Source: Thiohalorhabdus denitrificans (GTDB taxonomy: Bacteria; Pseudomonadota; Gammaproteobacteria; Thiohalorhabdales; Thiohalorhabdaceae). Taken from it: 64,000 nucleotides of DNA. The stretch lies in assembly GCF_001399755.1 (NCBI RefSeq), contig NZ_LJCP01000006.1, positions 62,001 to 126,000 on the forward strand, written 5' to 3'. The notes beneath the pieces were generated by a model that did not search any database, was not told the origin of the DNA, and saw only the letters and a program-made list of their open reading frames with translations. Each line of letters opens with the position of its first letter. The stretch's first letter is position 1. Shown here piece after piece: positions 35,943 through 43,778 of the stretch. A program made the translations under genes and the position numbers.

Positions 35943-37141
35943 CGCGCCCGCGCCATGGTGGACAGCAGGGTGGGGCTGGCGATGGCCCCCAGGAAGCGGC
36001 GCTCGCCGTTTACCACCGGCAGGGGGGTCTCGGTGTAGGAGAGCAGGCGAAGCACCTCGTCCAGGGGGGTGTCGGCCTTGGCGGCGCCCAGGGTCAGGTA
36101 GGCCTCCTCCAGGGGCGCCTCCGCCCGCCCGGCGACCCGCTCCAGGGAGTACAGGGACACCGCGTCCACGTAGCGCCCGTCGGGGTCGAGGACAAAGGCG
36201 TAGGTGCGGTCGTACTCGCGGAGGTGGCGCACCAGGGTGGCCTTGTCCATGGTCCCCTCCCGCGGCTGGCGGAAGGTTACCTGGTCCGGGCGGGCCAGGT
36301 CGCCGGCGCGGAAGATGTGGCCCACGTCCACGCCCTTGAAGAAGCTGCGTACGTAGTCGTCGGCGGGGTCGTTGAGGATCTCCGCCGGGGTGCCCACCTG
36401 CAGGATGCGCCCCCCCTCCATGATGGCGATGCGGTCGCCGATGCGCAGGGCCTCGTCGAGGTCGTGGGAGATGAACACCACGGTGCGCTCGCTCTCCTCC
36501 TGGAGGCGCAGCAGCTCGTTCTGCATCTCGCGGCGGATGAGGGGGTCGAGGGCGGAGAAGGCCTCGTCCATGAGCATCAGGCTGGGGTCCACGGCCAGGG
36601 CCCGGGCCAGCCCCACGCGCTGCTGCATGCCCCCGGACAGCTCGTCGGGCAGGCTGTCGGCGTAAGGCTCCAGTCCCACCTGCTCCAGAGCCGCCAGGGC
36701 CCGTTCGCGGCGCTCGGCCTTGTCCACCCCGGCGATGTCCAGGCCGAAGGCGGCGTTCTCCAGGACGCTCAGATGGGGCAGCAGGGCGAAGGACTGGAAG
36801 ACCATGCTCATCTCGCTGCGCCGCAGCTCGATGAGGGCCCCGGCGTCCATGGCCGTGACCTCGTTGCCGTGGATGCGCACGGTGCCGCTGGTGGGCTCGA
36901 TGAGGCGGTTGAGCAGGCGCAAAAGGGTGGATTTGCCGGAGCCCGACAGGCCCATGATCACGAACACCTCCCCCCGCCGGATGGCGAAGGAGGCGTCGCG
37001 CACCCCGACGGTCAGCCCGGTGCGGTCAAAGATGGCCTCCTTGTCGTAGCCCTGGTCGAGGAGCTCCAGGGCCACCTCGGGGTGGGCCCCGAAGACCTTG
37101 TGGAGATGCTCCACCTCTACGACGGGCTCGGCGTGGGCCAT
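35939..37141 (-). CDS. proV: Glycine betaine/proline ABC transporter ATP-binding protein (ProV type)
   Basis: 400-aa ATPase, the same length as E. coli ProV. The N-terminal LLDQGYDKEAIFDRTGLTVGVRDASF is typical of the ProV/OpuAA group. Walker A is GLSGSGKS, the signature LSGGMQQRVGLARAL and Walker B LMLMDEAFSALD. The C-terminal third holds CBS domains, which sense ionic strength in OpuA relatives. I preferred the ATG at 37141 because it aligns with known starts; an upstream in-frame TTG at 37192 adds an unconserved tail. It is first in the proVWX-bcct operon. Confidence 0.94.
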   Translation of the reverse strand: MAHAEPVVEVEHLHKVFGAHPEVALELLDQGYDKEAIFDRTGLTVGVRDASFAIRRGEVFVIMGLSGSGKSTLLRLLNRLIEPTSGTVRIHGNEVTAMDAGALIELRRSEMSMVFQSFALLPHLSVLENAAFGLDIAGVDKAERRERALAALEQVGLEPYADSLPDELSGGMQQRVGLARALAVDPSLMLMDEAFSALDPLIRREMQNELLRLQEESERTVVFISHDLDEALRIGDRIAIMEGGRILQVGTPAEILNDPADDYVRSFFKGVDVGHIFRAGDLARPDQVTFRQPREGTMDKATLVRHLREYDRTYAFVLDPDGRYVDAVSLYSLERVAGRAEAPLEEAYLTLGAAKADTPLDEVLRLLSYTETPLPVVNGERRFLGAIASPTLLSTMARAR

Positions 37142-37239
37142 GGGCGGAACGGTGCCTGGTGAGGGGTTCGGGCTCCCGGCCGCGCGAGCCAAGGGCCGCC
37201 GGGGGTAAGACCTACACTAGGGCCAGGCTCCACAGGGCG

Positions 37240-38517
37240 TCAATCGCCGGGCCGGCGGTCCCCCAAGTGGTCCTCAAGCGCATCGGTGACGCGGCCCACC
37301 GCGCCGCGATGGGGGTCGAGGGCCTCGCGGGCGGCGCGCCCGGCGGCCTGGCCCTCCCCGGGGTGCTGGAGGTGACGCCGGAGGGCCGCCAGCAGGTTGT
37401 TCACGTTGGGCGCCTGCCGGGCGGCCCCGGCCTGGTCCAGGATCCGCAGGGCCTCGCGGTGCCGGTGGGCGTAGGGCCCGTAGACGATGGGCCGGCCCGC
37501 CGCCGCGGCGGGCAGGGGGTCGGCCCCGGCGAAGCCCTGGATCCAGGTGCCGCCGAGCACCACCGCGTCCGCCGCCGCCAGGAACAGAGGCCGCTGGTCC
37601 GGGTCGTCGAGCAGGTAGACGCGGGTGTCCCTGCGGATGGTATCCCCCCGAGAGGCCATGGCTGTCTCCAGTTCGAAGCGGTGGAAGCGTTCCGCCAGCT
37701 CCGGGGCACGCCCGGGATCGGCGGGGGCCAGGACCATGAGCCAGTGGGTGAAGGGGGCCGGGAGCTGCTGGCAGACCCCCGCCAGCAGCTCCTCCTCGCC
37801 GGGTTCGGTGCCGTCGAAGGCGAGCAGGGGCCGGCCTCGCAGGGCGGAGCGCAGCTGCCGGGCGTCGCGGGCGGCGGCGGGCTCGGGGGCGTCCAGCAGG
37901 GGGTTGCCCACCACGCGGATGCGCTCCCCCGGGACCCCGCGCCCTTCCAGGGTCTCCCGGTCCTCGCCCTGCCCCAGCAGCACCGCGTCGGCGCGGAGGA
38001 TGCTGCCGCGGTACAGGCAGGGCAGCCGCCGGGCCCAGCGCCACGGGGCCGGATACACGCCCCCGAGCAGCCAGAGCCACGGCACGCCGCGCCGGGCCAG
38101 GCCCCGGGACAGGTTGGGCCACAGCCCCGGACCCAGGCAGACGGCCAGGTCGGGCTCCGCCTGCTCCAGGAAGCGCCGCACGGATGGGGGGGCGTCCGGG
38201 GGCAGCCAGGCAACCCGGGTACCGGGGTCGGCGCGGGCCTCCGCCTCGGCCCGGGCGGCCTCGGAGACCACGGTGAGCACCACCCCCGCCCCGGGGTGGC
38301 GGGCGCGCCAGGAGGCCAGCACCGGGCCGGCGGCGTCCAGGCCCGCCCGGGTGCCGGCATGCAGCCAGAGCCGCGGCCGCCCCGCCGGGGCCGCCGGGTT
38401 GTCCAGCGCCCTACGGCGGTCCCGGGCGCCGGGCCACCGCGGCACCAGCCGGCGCAGCAGGGCGTAGGCACCCTCGCACAGCCGGGCGGCAAAAGGCAGA
38501 TTCGGTATGGAGTTCAT
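37240..38517 (-). CDS. WaaA-like glycosyltransferase, probably degenerate or re-purposed
   Basis: 425-aa protein with the overall length and GT-B layout of 3-deoxy-manno-octulosonate (Kdo) transferase. The C-terminal block is recognisable: VVLGGTWIQGFAGADPLPAA followed by AAGRPIVYGPY. The N-terminal motif normally reading W-x-H-A-x-S-x-G-E, whose Glu is the catalytic base, is here LWLHAGTRAGLDAAG and lacks that Glu. The chosen ATG at 38517 has a perfect AAAGGAG upstream. It diverges from the LpxL-like gene, so a role in lipid A/core modification is plausible, but Kdo transferase activity is doubtful. Confidence 0.7.
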   Translation of the reverse strand: MNSIPNLPFAARLCEGAYALLRRLVPRWPGARDRRRALDNPAAPAGRPRLWLHAGTRAGLDAAGPVLASWRARHPGAGVVLTVVSEAARAEAEARADPGTRVAWLPPDAPPSVRRFLEQAEPDLAVCLGPGLWPNLSRGLARRGVPWLWLLGGVYPAPWRWARRLPCLYRGSILRADAVLLGQGEDRETLEGRGVPGERIRVVGNPLLDAPEPAAARDARQLRSALRGRPLLAFDGTEPGEEELLAGVCQQLPAPFTHWLMVLAPADPGRAPELAERFHRFELETAMASRGDTIRRDTRVYLLDDPDQRPLFLAAADAVVLGGTWIQGFAGADPLPAAAAGRPIVYGPYAHRHREALRILDQAGAARQAPNVNNLLAALRRHLQHPGEGQAAGRAAREALDPHRGAVGRVTDALEDHLGDRRPGD

Positions 38518-38525
38518 GGGGCTCC

Positions 38526-38553
38526 TTTGAGCGCCGTGCAGGTAGGGTACAAT
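38526..38553 (+). promoter_or_regulatory. Promoter candidate for the LpxL-like gene
   Basis: TACAAT (38548-38553) in the context GGGTACAATGCGC is a 5/6 -10 element 30 nt upstream of the ATG. TTTGAG/TTGAGC (38526-38532) is a weak -35 with a 15-16-nt spacer. It overlaps the leader of the divergent WaaA-like gene. Confidence 0.4.
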
Positions 38554-38582
38554 GCGCGCCTCTGCCAAGCCTCGAGAAGCCA

Positions 38583-39533
38583 ATGGAAGCCCAAAAACCA
38601 CCTACTCTTCGCCATCGCCTGGAAGCCGCCGCCCTGGGCGGTCTGCTGCGCCTGATTCGCTCTTTGCCGGTTCGGTTCCGCTACGCCCTGGCGGGGCGCG
38701 TGGGCGAATGGGCCCGGTTCGTGGATCGCCGCCACGCGCGCATCGCTTACCAATCCCTGGCTCTGCGCTACGGCGAGGAGGGTGCCGAGGAGAAGGTGCA
38801 GGAGGTGTTCCGGGAGCTGGGCCACCTGGTCGGGGAGATTCCGCTTCTGGAGACCCTGTCCCTGGAGGGGCTGCAGGAGACGGTCCGGACCGTGGAGGGC
38901 CGGGAGCATCTGGAGGCGGTCGCCGCCGATCCCCGGGGCGTGCTGTTGCTGAGCGCCCATGCCGGCAACTGGGAGCTCATGGGCCAGATCCTGCCCCAAT
39001 ACGGCCTGAGCCCGCTGAACGGGGTCTACCGCCCCCTGGACAACCCGATCCTGGAGGAGCGCCTGCGCGCCGCCCGCGGTCGCCACGGGGTCCAGCCCAT
39101 CGACCGGCGGCGGGCCAGCCGGCAGGTCATGACCGCCCTGCGGCGGGGCGAGACGGTGGCCATGCTCATGGACCAGCACCTGCGCGGCACCGACCGCATC
39201 CCCCTGCCCTTCCTCGGCGAGGTGGCCCGCGTGCCCACCACCCTTGCCCGCTTCGCCAAGAAGGCGGGGACCCCCATCCTACCCGCCTTCCTGGTGCGGG
39301 AGGCCCCCGAGCGGTTCCGCTTGGTGGTCCTTCCGCCCATCGAGCCCGACACCTTCGGCGACGACGAGGCCGGCATCCGCGACCTCACCGCCGAGACGGT
39401 GGCGGCGATGGAGGCCGGCATCGCCCTGGCCCCCGCCCAGTGGTTCTGGGTGCACCGCCGCTGGCGCAGCGAGCCCCGCGAGCTCGTCGCCGGCATGCGC
39501 CCGCCCCCGTGGTCGGGGGCCATTCGCCCCTGA
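38583..39533 (+). CDS. LpxL/HtrB-family lysophospholipid/lipid A acyltransferase
   Basis: 316-aa inner-membrane enzyme of the family adding secondary acyl chains to lipid A. An N-terminal amphipathic/hydrophobic segment (about 12-45) is followed by the catalytic H-x4-E motif in LLSAHAGNWELMG. NGVYRPLDNPILEE and the ALRRGETVAMLMDQH block are family features. Which secondary acylation it carries out (lauroyl-, myristoyl- or palmitoleoyl-type) cannot be read from sequence. It stands alone on this strand, divergent from the WaaA-like gene. Confidence 0.88.
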   Translation: MEAQKPPTLRHRLEAAALGGLLRLIRSLPVRFRYALAGRVGEWARFVDRRHARIAYQSLALRYGEEGAEEKVQEVFRELGHLVGEIPLLETLSLEGLQETVRTVEGREHLEAVAADPRGVLLLSAHAGNWELMGQILPQYGLSPLNGVYRPLDNPILEERLRAARGRHGVQPIDRRRASRQVMTALRRGETVAMLMDQHLRGTDRIPLPFLGEVARVPTTLARFAKKAGTPILPAFLVREAPERFRLVVLPPIEPDTFGDDEAGIRDLTAETVAAMEAGIALAPAQWFWVHRRWRSEPRELVAGMRPPPWSGAIRP

Positions 39534-39548
39534 GGACGGGTGCCGGAC

Positions 39549-39746
39549 TCAGCTCGCCCTCGGCTGCCGCTGCTTGAGCCGGTAGAGGATCCCGCAGTAC
39601 GGGCAGCTGAACTCGCCGTCCTCGCTCTCCTCGATGGGCAAAAAGACCCGGGGATGGGAGTCCCAGGTGGTCATCTCGGGGGTGGGGCAATGCAGCGGCA
39701 GATCGTCCTCGGTGACGTCGACGGCGCGGTATTGATTGGCGGTCAC
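39549..39746 (-). CDS. Small zinc-finger domain protein (zf-CHCC type)
   Basis: 65-aa protein with the NDUFS6-like zinc site: Cys in LHCPTPEM, His in DSHPRVFLPI, and two cysteines in FSCPYCGILYRL. This compact family is commonly found beside ilvE in gammaproteobacteria; its role is unknown. It lies 11 nt after ilvE on the same strand. Confidence 0.88.
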   Translation of the reverse strand: MTANQYRAVDVTEDDLPLHCPTPEMTTWDSHPRVFLPIEESEDGEFSCPYCGILYRLKQRQPRAS

Positions 39747-39757
39747 GGTGAATCCCT

Positions 39758-40687
39758 TCAGTCCTGGTAGACGAAATCGAGCCAGTCGGTGTGGCGGGCG
39801 TCGCGGCCGGCGACCACGTCGAAATAGCGGGCCTGGAGCCGCTGGGTCACCGGCCCCGCTTCGCCCGCCCCGATGGTGCGGTTGTCCATCTCCCGGATGG
39901 GCACCACCTCGGCGGCGGTGCCGCAGAAGAAGGCCTCGTCGGCGATGTAGAAGGTATCCCGGGACAGCGGCTTCTCCTGGACCTCGATGCCCTCCTCCCG
40001 GGCCAGTTCCAGCACGGTCTTGCGGGTGATCCCGTCCAGGGCCGTGGACAGCGGCGGCGTGTATAGGACCCCGTCGCGCACCATGAAGATGTTCTCGCCG
40101 GGGCCTTCGGCCACGAAGCCATAGGGGTCGAGCAGCACGGCCTCGTCGAAGCCCGCCTCCTGCGCCTCGCGGTGGGCCAGCATGGAGTTGAAGTAGCCGC
40201 CGGTGAGCTTAGCCTCGGTCATGGTGATGTTGGGGTGGTGGCGGGTGTAGCTGCTGGTGACCGCCCGGATCCCCTTCTTGAGCCCCTCATCGCCCAGGTA
40301 GGCCCCCCACGGCCAGGCCGCCACCACCACGTGCACCTGCAGGCCCTGGGCGTTCAGCCCCATGGCCTCGGAGCCGTAGAAGGCCAGCGGCCGGATGTAG
40401 CAGGAGTCCAGCCCGTTGGCCCGCACCACCTCGCGCTGGGCCTCGACGATGGTCTCCTCGGAGAACGGCATGGGCATCTGCATGATGTGGGCGGAGTTGA
40501 ACAGCCTCCGGGTATGCTCCCGCAGCCGGAAGATGGCCGCCCCGCGCTCGGTGTTGTAGGCCCGTACGCCCTCGAACACCCCCATGCCGTAGTGCAGGGT
40601 GTGGGTGAGGACGTGGGTGGTGGCGTCCCGCCATTCGACGAGCTCGCCGTCCATCCAGATCTTGCCGTCGCGGTCGGCCATGGACAT
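39758..40687 (-). CDS. ilvE: Branched-chain amino-acid aminotransferase
   Basis: 309-aa class IV PLP enzyme, the same length as E. coli IlvE, performing the last step of Leu/Ile/Val synthesis. It begins MSMADRDGKIWMDGELVEWRDA. The conserved HYGMGVFEGVRAY lies near residue 33, and the PLP-binding Lys sits in MTEAKLTGGYFNSML. I chose the ATG at 40687 because a GGGAG lies about 10 nt upstream; the ATG six bases later is an alternative. It follows glnE closely on the same strand. Confidence 0.95.
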   Translation of the reverse strand: MSMADRDGKIWMDGELVEWRDATTHVLTHTLHYGMGVFEGVRAYNTERGAAIFRLREHTRRLFNSAHIMQMPMPFSEETIVEAQREVVRANGLDSCYIRPLAFYGSEAMGLNAQGLQVHVVVAAWPWGAYLGDEGLKKGIRAVTSSYTRHHPNITMTEAKLTGGYFNSMLAHREAQEAGFDEAVLLDPYGFVAEGPGENIFMVRDGVLYTPPLSTALDGITRKTVLELAREEGIEVQEKPLSRDTFYIADEAFFCGTAAEVVPIREMDNRTIGAGEAGPVTQRLQARYFDVVAGRDARHTDWLDFVYQD

Positions 40688-40751
40688 GTTGTTCGCGCTC
40701 CCGGTTCGCAAGCTAAGCGGAGATGGGGTTCGGGGATGGGTCGGCGGCGGT

Positions 40752-43718
40752 TCAGCCGGTGCGCACGGGCGGACCCAGGATCGCCTCGAAGGCCGCGCTG
40801 ACCCGGTCCCGGGTGGCTTCCAGGCGCGGTACGACGGGCCGCCATGCGGGGTCCACCATGCGGTCGAGCTGCTCCCGCCAGGTGGGATCGGCGGTTACCT
40901 CCACCTGGGCGCGATCCTCGAAGAGCTTGACCCGGTTCTCCAGGGTCCGGAACAGCACGTAGGCCTCGTCGAGGTCCCGGGCGGTGTCCGGCTCGATGAG
41001 CCCGTGCCCGGCCAGGGCGCTCAGGGCGGCGCGGTTGCTGGTGGCGAGGATGGCGGGGGTACGGTGGGCGTGGCGCAGGCACAGGTACTGGATCAGGAAC
41101 TCGATGTCGATGAGCCCGCCCCGATCCCGCTTGATGTTGAATACCCCCGCGGGGGAGGCGTGCTCCGCCAGCATGCGCCCGCGCATGTCCCGGACCGCCT
41201 CCGCCAGCGCCTCCTCGCCCCGGGGTCGGGCCAGGATCTCCCTGCGCAGCTCCTGAAAGGTGGCCCCCAGGCCGGGGGACCCGGCCACCGTCCGCCCGCG
41301 CAGCAGCGCCTGGTGCTCCCAGACCCAGGCCTGCTCGAGCTGATATTCCCGGAAATGATCGATGGAGGCCGCCAGCGCCCCGGACTTGCCGCCGGGGCGC
41401 AGCCGCATGTCGATGCTATACAGGGCCCCCTCGGCTGTCAACGTGGTGACGAAGTGGATCAGCCGCTGCCCCAGGCGGGCGAAGAAGCGGCCGTTGTCCA
41501 TGCCCCCACGGCGGCCGCCCTCGGTGGTTTGGTCCTCCCCCCGGCTGTCGTGCAGGAACAGCAGGTCCAGGTCGGAGCCGTAGCCCAGCTCGGCGCCGCC
41601 GAGCTTGCCCAGCCCGGCCACCAGGAAGCCGGCCTCGCGGCGCTCGCCGCCGTCGGTGCACATGGGGCGGCCGTAGCGCTCGGTGAGCTCGTTCCAGGCC
41701 ATGGTCAGGGCCCGCTCCAGGGTGAGCTCGGCCACCTCGGTCAGCCCCAGGCTCACCTCGTCCAGCTCGGCGAGGCCCTGGAGGTCGCGGGCGGCGAGGT
41801 GGAGCACCTCGATGCTCTTGAAGCGCCGCAGGCCGTTAAGGCGGTCCTCCAGGTCGTCGGCGTCCTCCAGCTCCCGCTCCAGGGCGGTGGCCCGGGAGGC
41901 GCGGAGGCGGCAGGCGTAGAGGTCCTCGGGGTCCAGCACCTCGTCCAGGAGCATGGGATGGCGGCCCAGGAAGCGCGCAAGGAAGGGGCTGCCGCCGCAC
42001 AGGCGCACCACCTGCGCCAGGGCCACGGGGTTCTCCGCGAGCAGGGCGAAGTAGGTGGAGCGCCCGCCGATGGCCTCCAGCACCTCGGCCATGCGGGACA
42101 GGGCCACGGCCGGGGCGGGGGTCTTGCCGGCGGCACCGATCAGCAGGGGCATGAGGCGGTCCAGGCGCTCCCGCCCGGTGCGGGTGAGGCGTTGCAGGAA
42201 GGTGGCGCCGCGCAGCTGCTCCAGGGTGGCCAGGGCGTCCCCGGGATGGAGGTAGCCGTGGTCCGCCAGGATGTCCCGGGCCTCCTCGCCTTCGGCCTGG
42301 CCCTGCCAGACCCGCTCCAGGGGCGGCTCCTCCTCCTCGTGCACCGTCTGCGGCGCGGCGAAGGTCTGCTCGAAGGCCTCCTGGACCCGGTCGCGGTGGC
42401 TGTCCAGGGCGTCGAAGAAGGCCCCGGTGTCCGGGAAGTCCAGGCTGCGGGCGAGGGTCTCCAGGGCTTCGGGCTCCTCGGGGAGGCGATGGGTCTGCTC
42501 GTCCCCCGCCATCTGGAGGTGGTTCTCCAGGCGCCGCAGGAAGAGGTAGGCCGCCACCAAATCGTCCAGGTCCCAGGCGGGCAGCAGCTCCAGCTCGCGC
42601 AGGGCGGCCATGGTGGCCAGGGTGCCGCGGCCCCGAAGCTCGCGGTGGCGGCCGCCGTGGAGGAGCTGGAAGGCCTGGACGATGAATTCGATCTCGCGAA
42701 TGCCGCCCCGGCCCAGCTTGAGGTCGTCGCGGTAGCGTCGGCTCTCCACCTGGCGCTGGATCTGGGTCTTGAGGCTCCGCACGGCCTCCACGGCGCCGAA
42801 GTCCAGGTAGCGGCGGAAGATGAAGGGCTGTAGCTCGGCCAGCAGGCGCTCGCCCTGCTCCAGGTCGCCGGCTATGGGCCGGGCCTTCACCAGTGCGTAG
42901 CGTTCCCACTCGCGGCCGTGAACTTGGTAGTATTCCTCCATCCCATCAAGCGGCTGGGCAAGGGGCCCGCCGTCGCCGTGCGGGCGCAGTCGCATGTCCA
43001 CCCGGAAGGCGAAGCCATCGGCGGTATGCTCGGAAAGCAGCTGAATGACCGCACGCCCCAGACGCGTGAAGTAGGTGCCGTTGTCGAGGGCCCGCGGCCC
43101 GTCCGTCTCCCCATCCGCGGTATAGGCGAAGATCAGATCGATATCCGAGGAGAAGTTCAGCTCGCCGCCCCCCAGCTTGCCCATGCCCAGGACGGTGAGG
43201 GTGGCCGGGCCGCCGTCCGGGGTGCGGGGGGTGCCGAAGCGCGGCCGCAGCTCCCCACCGGCGAAGCCCAGGACCGCTTCCACCGCCGCCTCCGCCAGGG
43301 CGGTGCTCTCCCGGGCGGTGCGGGGGAAATCCACCCATCCCGCCAGATCGCGGAAGGCGATGCGCACCATGAGCCAGTTGCGGGCTCGCCGCAGGGAGGC
43401 CAGGAACTCCGCGCGCTCGGTGCAGCCGCTCACCGCCTCCTGGATGCAGGCCCGCACGTCCTCAGGCGTCCAATCCTCCCGCAGCCAGTGGGGATTGGTG
43501 GTCAGGTCGTGCACCAGGGCCGGATACCGGCGCAGCTCGCGGTGCACGAAGGCGCTGCTGGCCAGGACCCGCAGCCAGGCCTTGCGCAGTCCAAGGTCGT
43601 CCAGCAGGGCCTCCGCCAGCCGGGCTCCGGATGAGCCGCCGATGATCTCGCTGAGGCGCAGGCAGCCCGCTGCGGCCAGGGCGTTGCGGTCGGTGGGGGA
43701 TGGGTCGGATGCAGTCAT
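40752..43718 (-). CDS. glnE: Bifunctional glutamine synthetase adenylyltransferase/deadenylase
   Basis: 988-aa enzyme that adenylylates and deadenylylates glutamine synthetase in response to PII (E. coli 946 aa). Two nucleotidyltransferase domains are visible: the N-terminal deadenylylase with FSSDIDLIFAY and the C-terminal adenylylase with YGSDLDLLFLHD. A helical regulatory linker connects them. Two start codons are possible, 43727 (MGAM) and 43718; neither has a strong ribosome-binding site. The frame stays open far upstream only because it runs antisense to the GC-rich yhdP-like gene. Confidence 0.95.
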   Translation of the reverse strand: MTASDPSPTDRNALAAAGCLRLSEIIGGSSGARLAEALLDDLGLRKAWLRVLASSAFVHRELRRYPALVHDLTTNPHWLREDWTPEDVRACIQEAVSGCTERAEFLASLRRARNWLMVRIAFRDLAGWVDFPRTARESTALAEAAVEAVLGFAGGELRPRFGTPRTPDGGPATLTVLGMGKLGGGELNFSSDIDLIFAYTADGETDGPRALDNGTYFTRLGRAVIQLLSEHTADGFAFRVDMRLRPHGDGGPLAQPLDGMEEYYQVHGREWERYALVKARPIAGDLEQGERLLAELQPFIFRRYLDFGAVEAVRSLKTQIQRQVESRRYRDDLKLGRGGIREIEFIVQAFQLLHGGRHRELRGRGTLATMAALRELELLPAWDLDDLVAAYLFLRRLENHLQMAGDEQTHRLPEEPEALETLARSLDFPDTGAFFDALDSHRDRVQEAFEQTFAAPQTVHEEEEPPLERVWQGQAEGEEARDILADHGYLHPGDALATLEQLRGATFLQRLTRTGRERLDRLMPLLIGAAGKTPAPAVALSRMAEVLEAIGGRSTYFALLAENPVALAQVVRLCGGSPFLARFLGRHPMLLDEVLDPEDLYACRLRASRATALERELEDADDLEDRLNGLRRFKSIEVLHLAARDLQGLAELDEVSLGLTEVAELTLERALTMAWNELTERYGRPMCTDGGERREAGFLVAGLGKLGGAELGYGSDLDLLFLHDSRGEDQTTEGGRRGGMDNGRFFARLGQRLIHFVTTLTAEGALYSIDMRLRPGGKSGALAASIDHFREYQLEQAWVWEHQALLRGRTVAGSPGLGATFQELRREILARPRGEEALAEAVRDMRGRMLAEHASPAGVFNIKRDRGGLIDIEFLIQYLCLRHAHRTPAILATSNRAALSALAGHGLIEPDTARDLDEAYVLFRTLENRVKLFEDRAQVEVTADPTWREQLDRMVDPAWRPVVPRLEATRDRVSAAFEAILGPPVRTG

Positions 43719-43778
43719 GGCGCCCATCTTGCCCCCGGGGGCTGGCACCGTAAAGCGGGACCGGGGCCCCCGCCGCCC

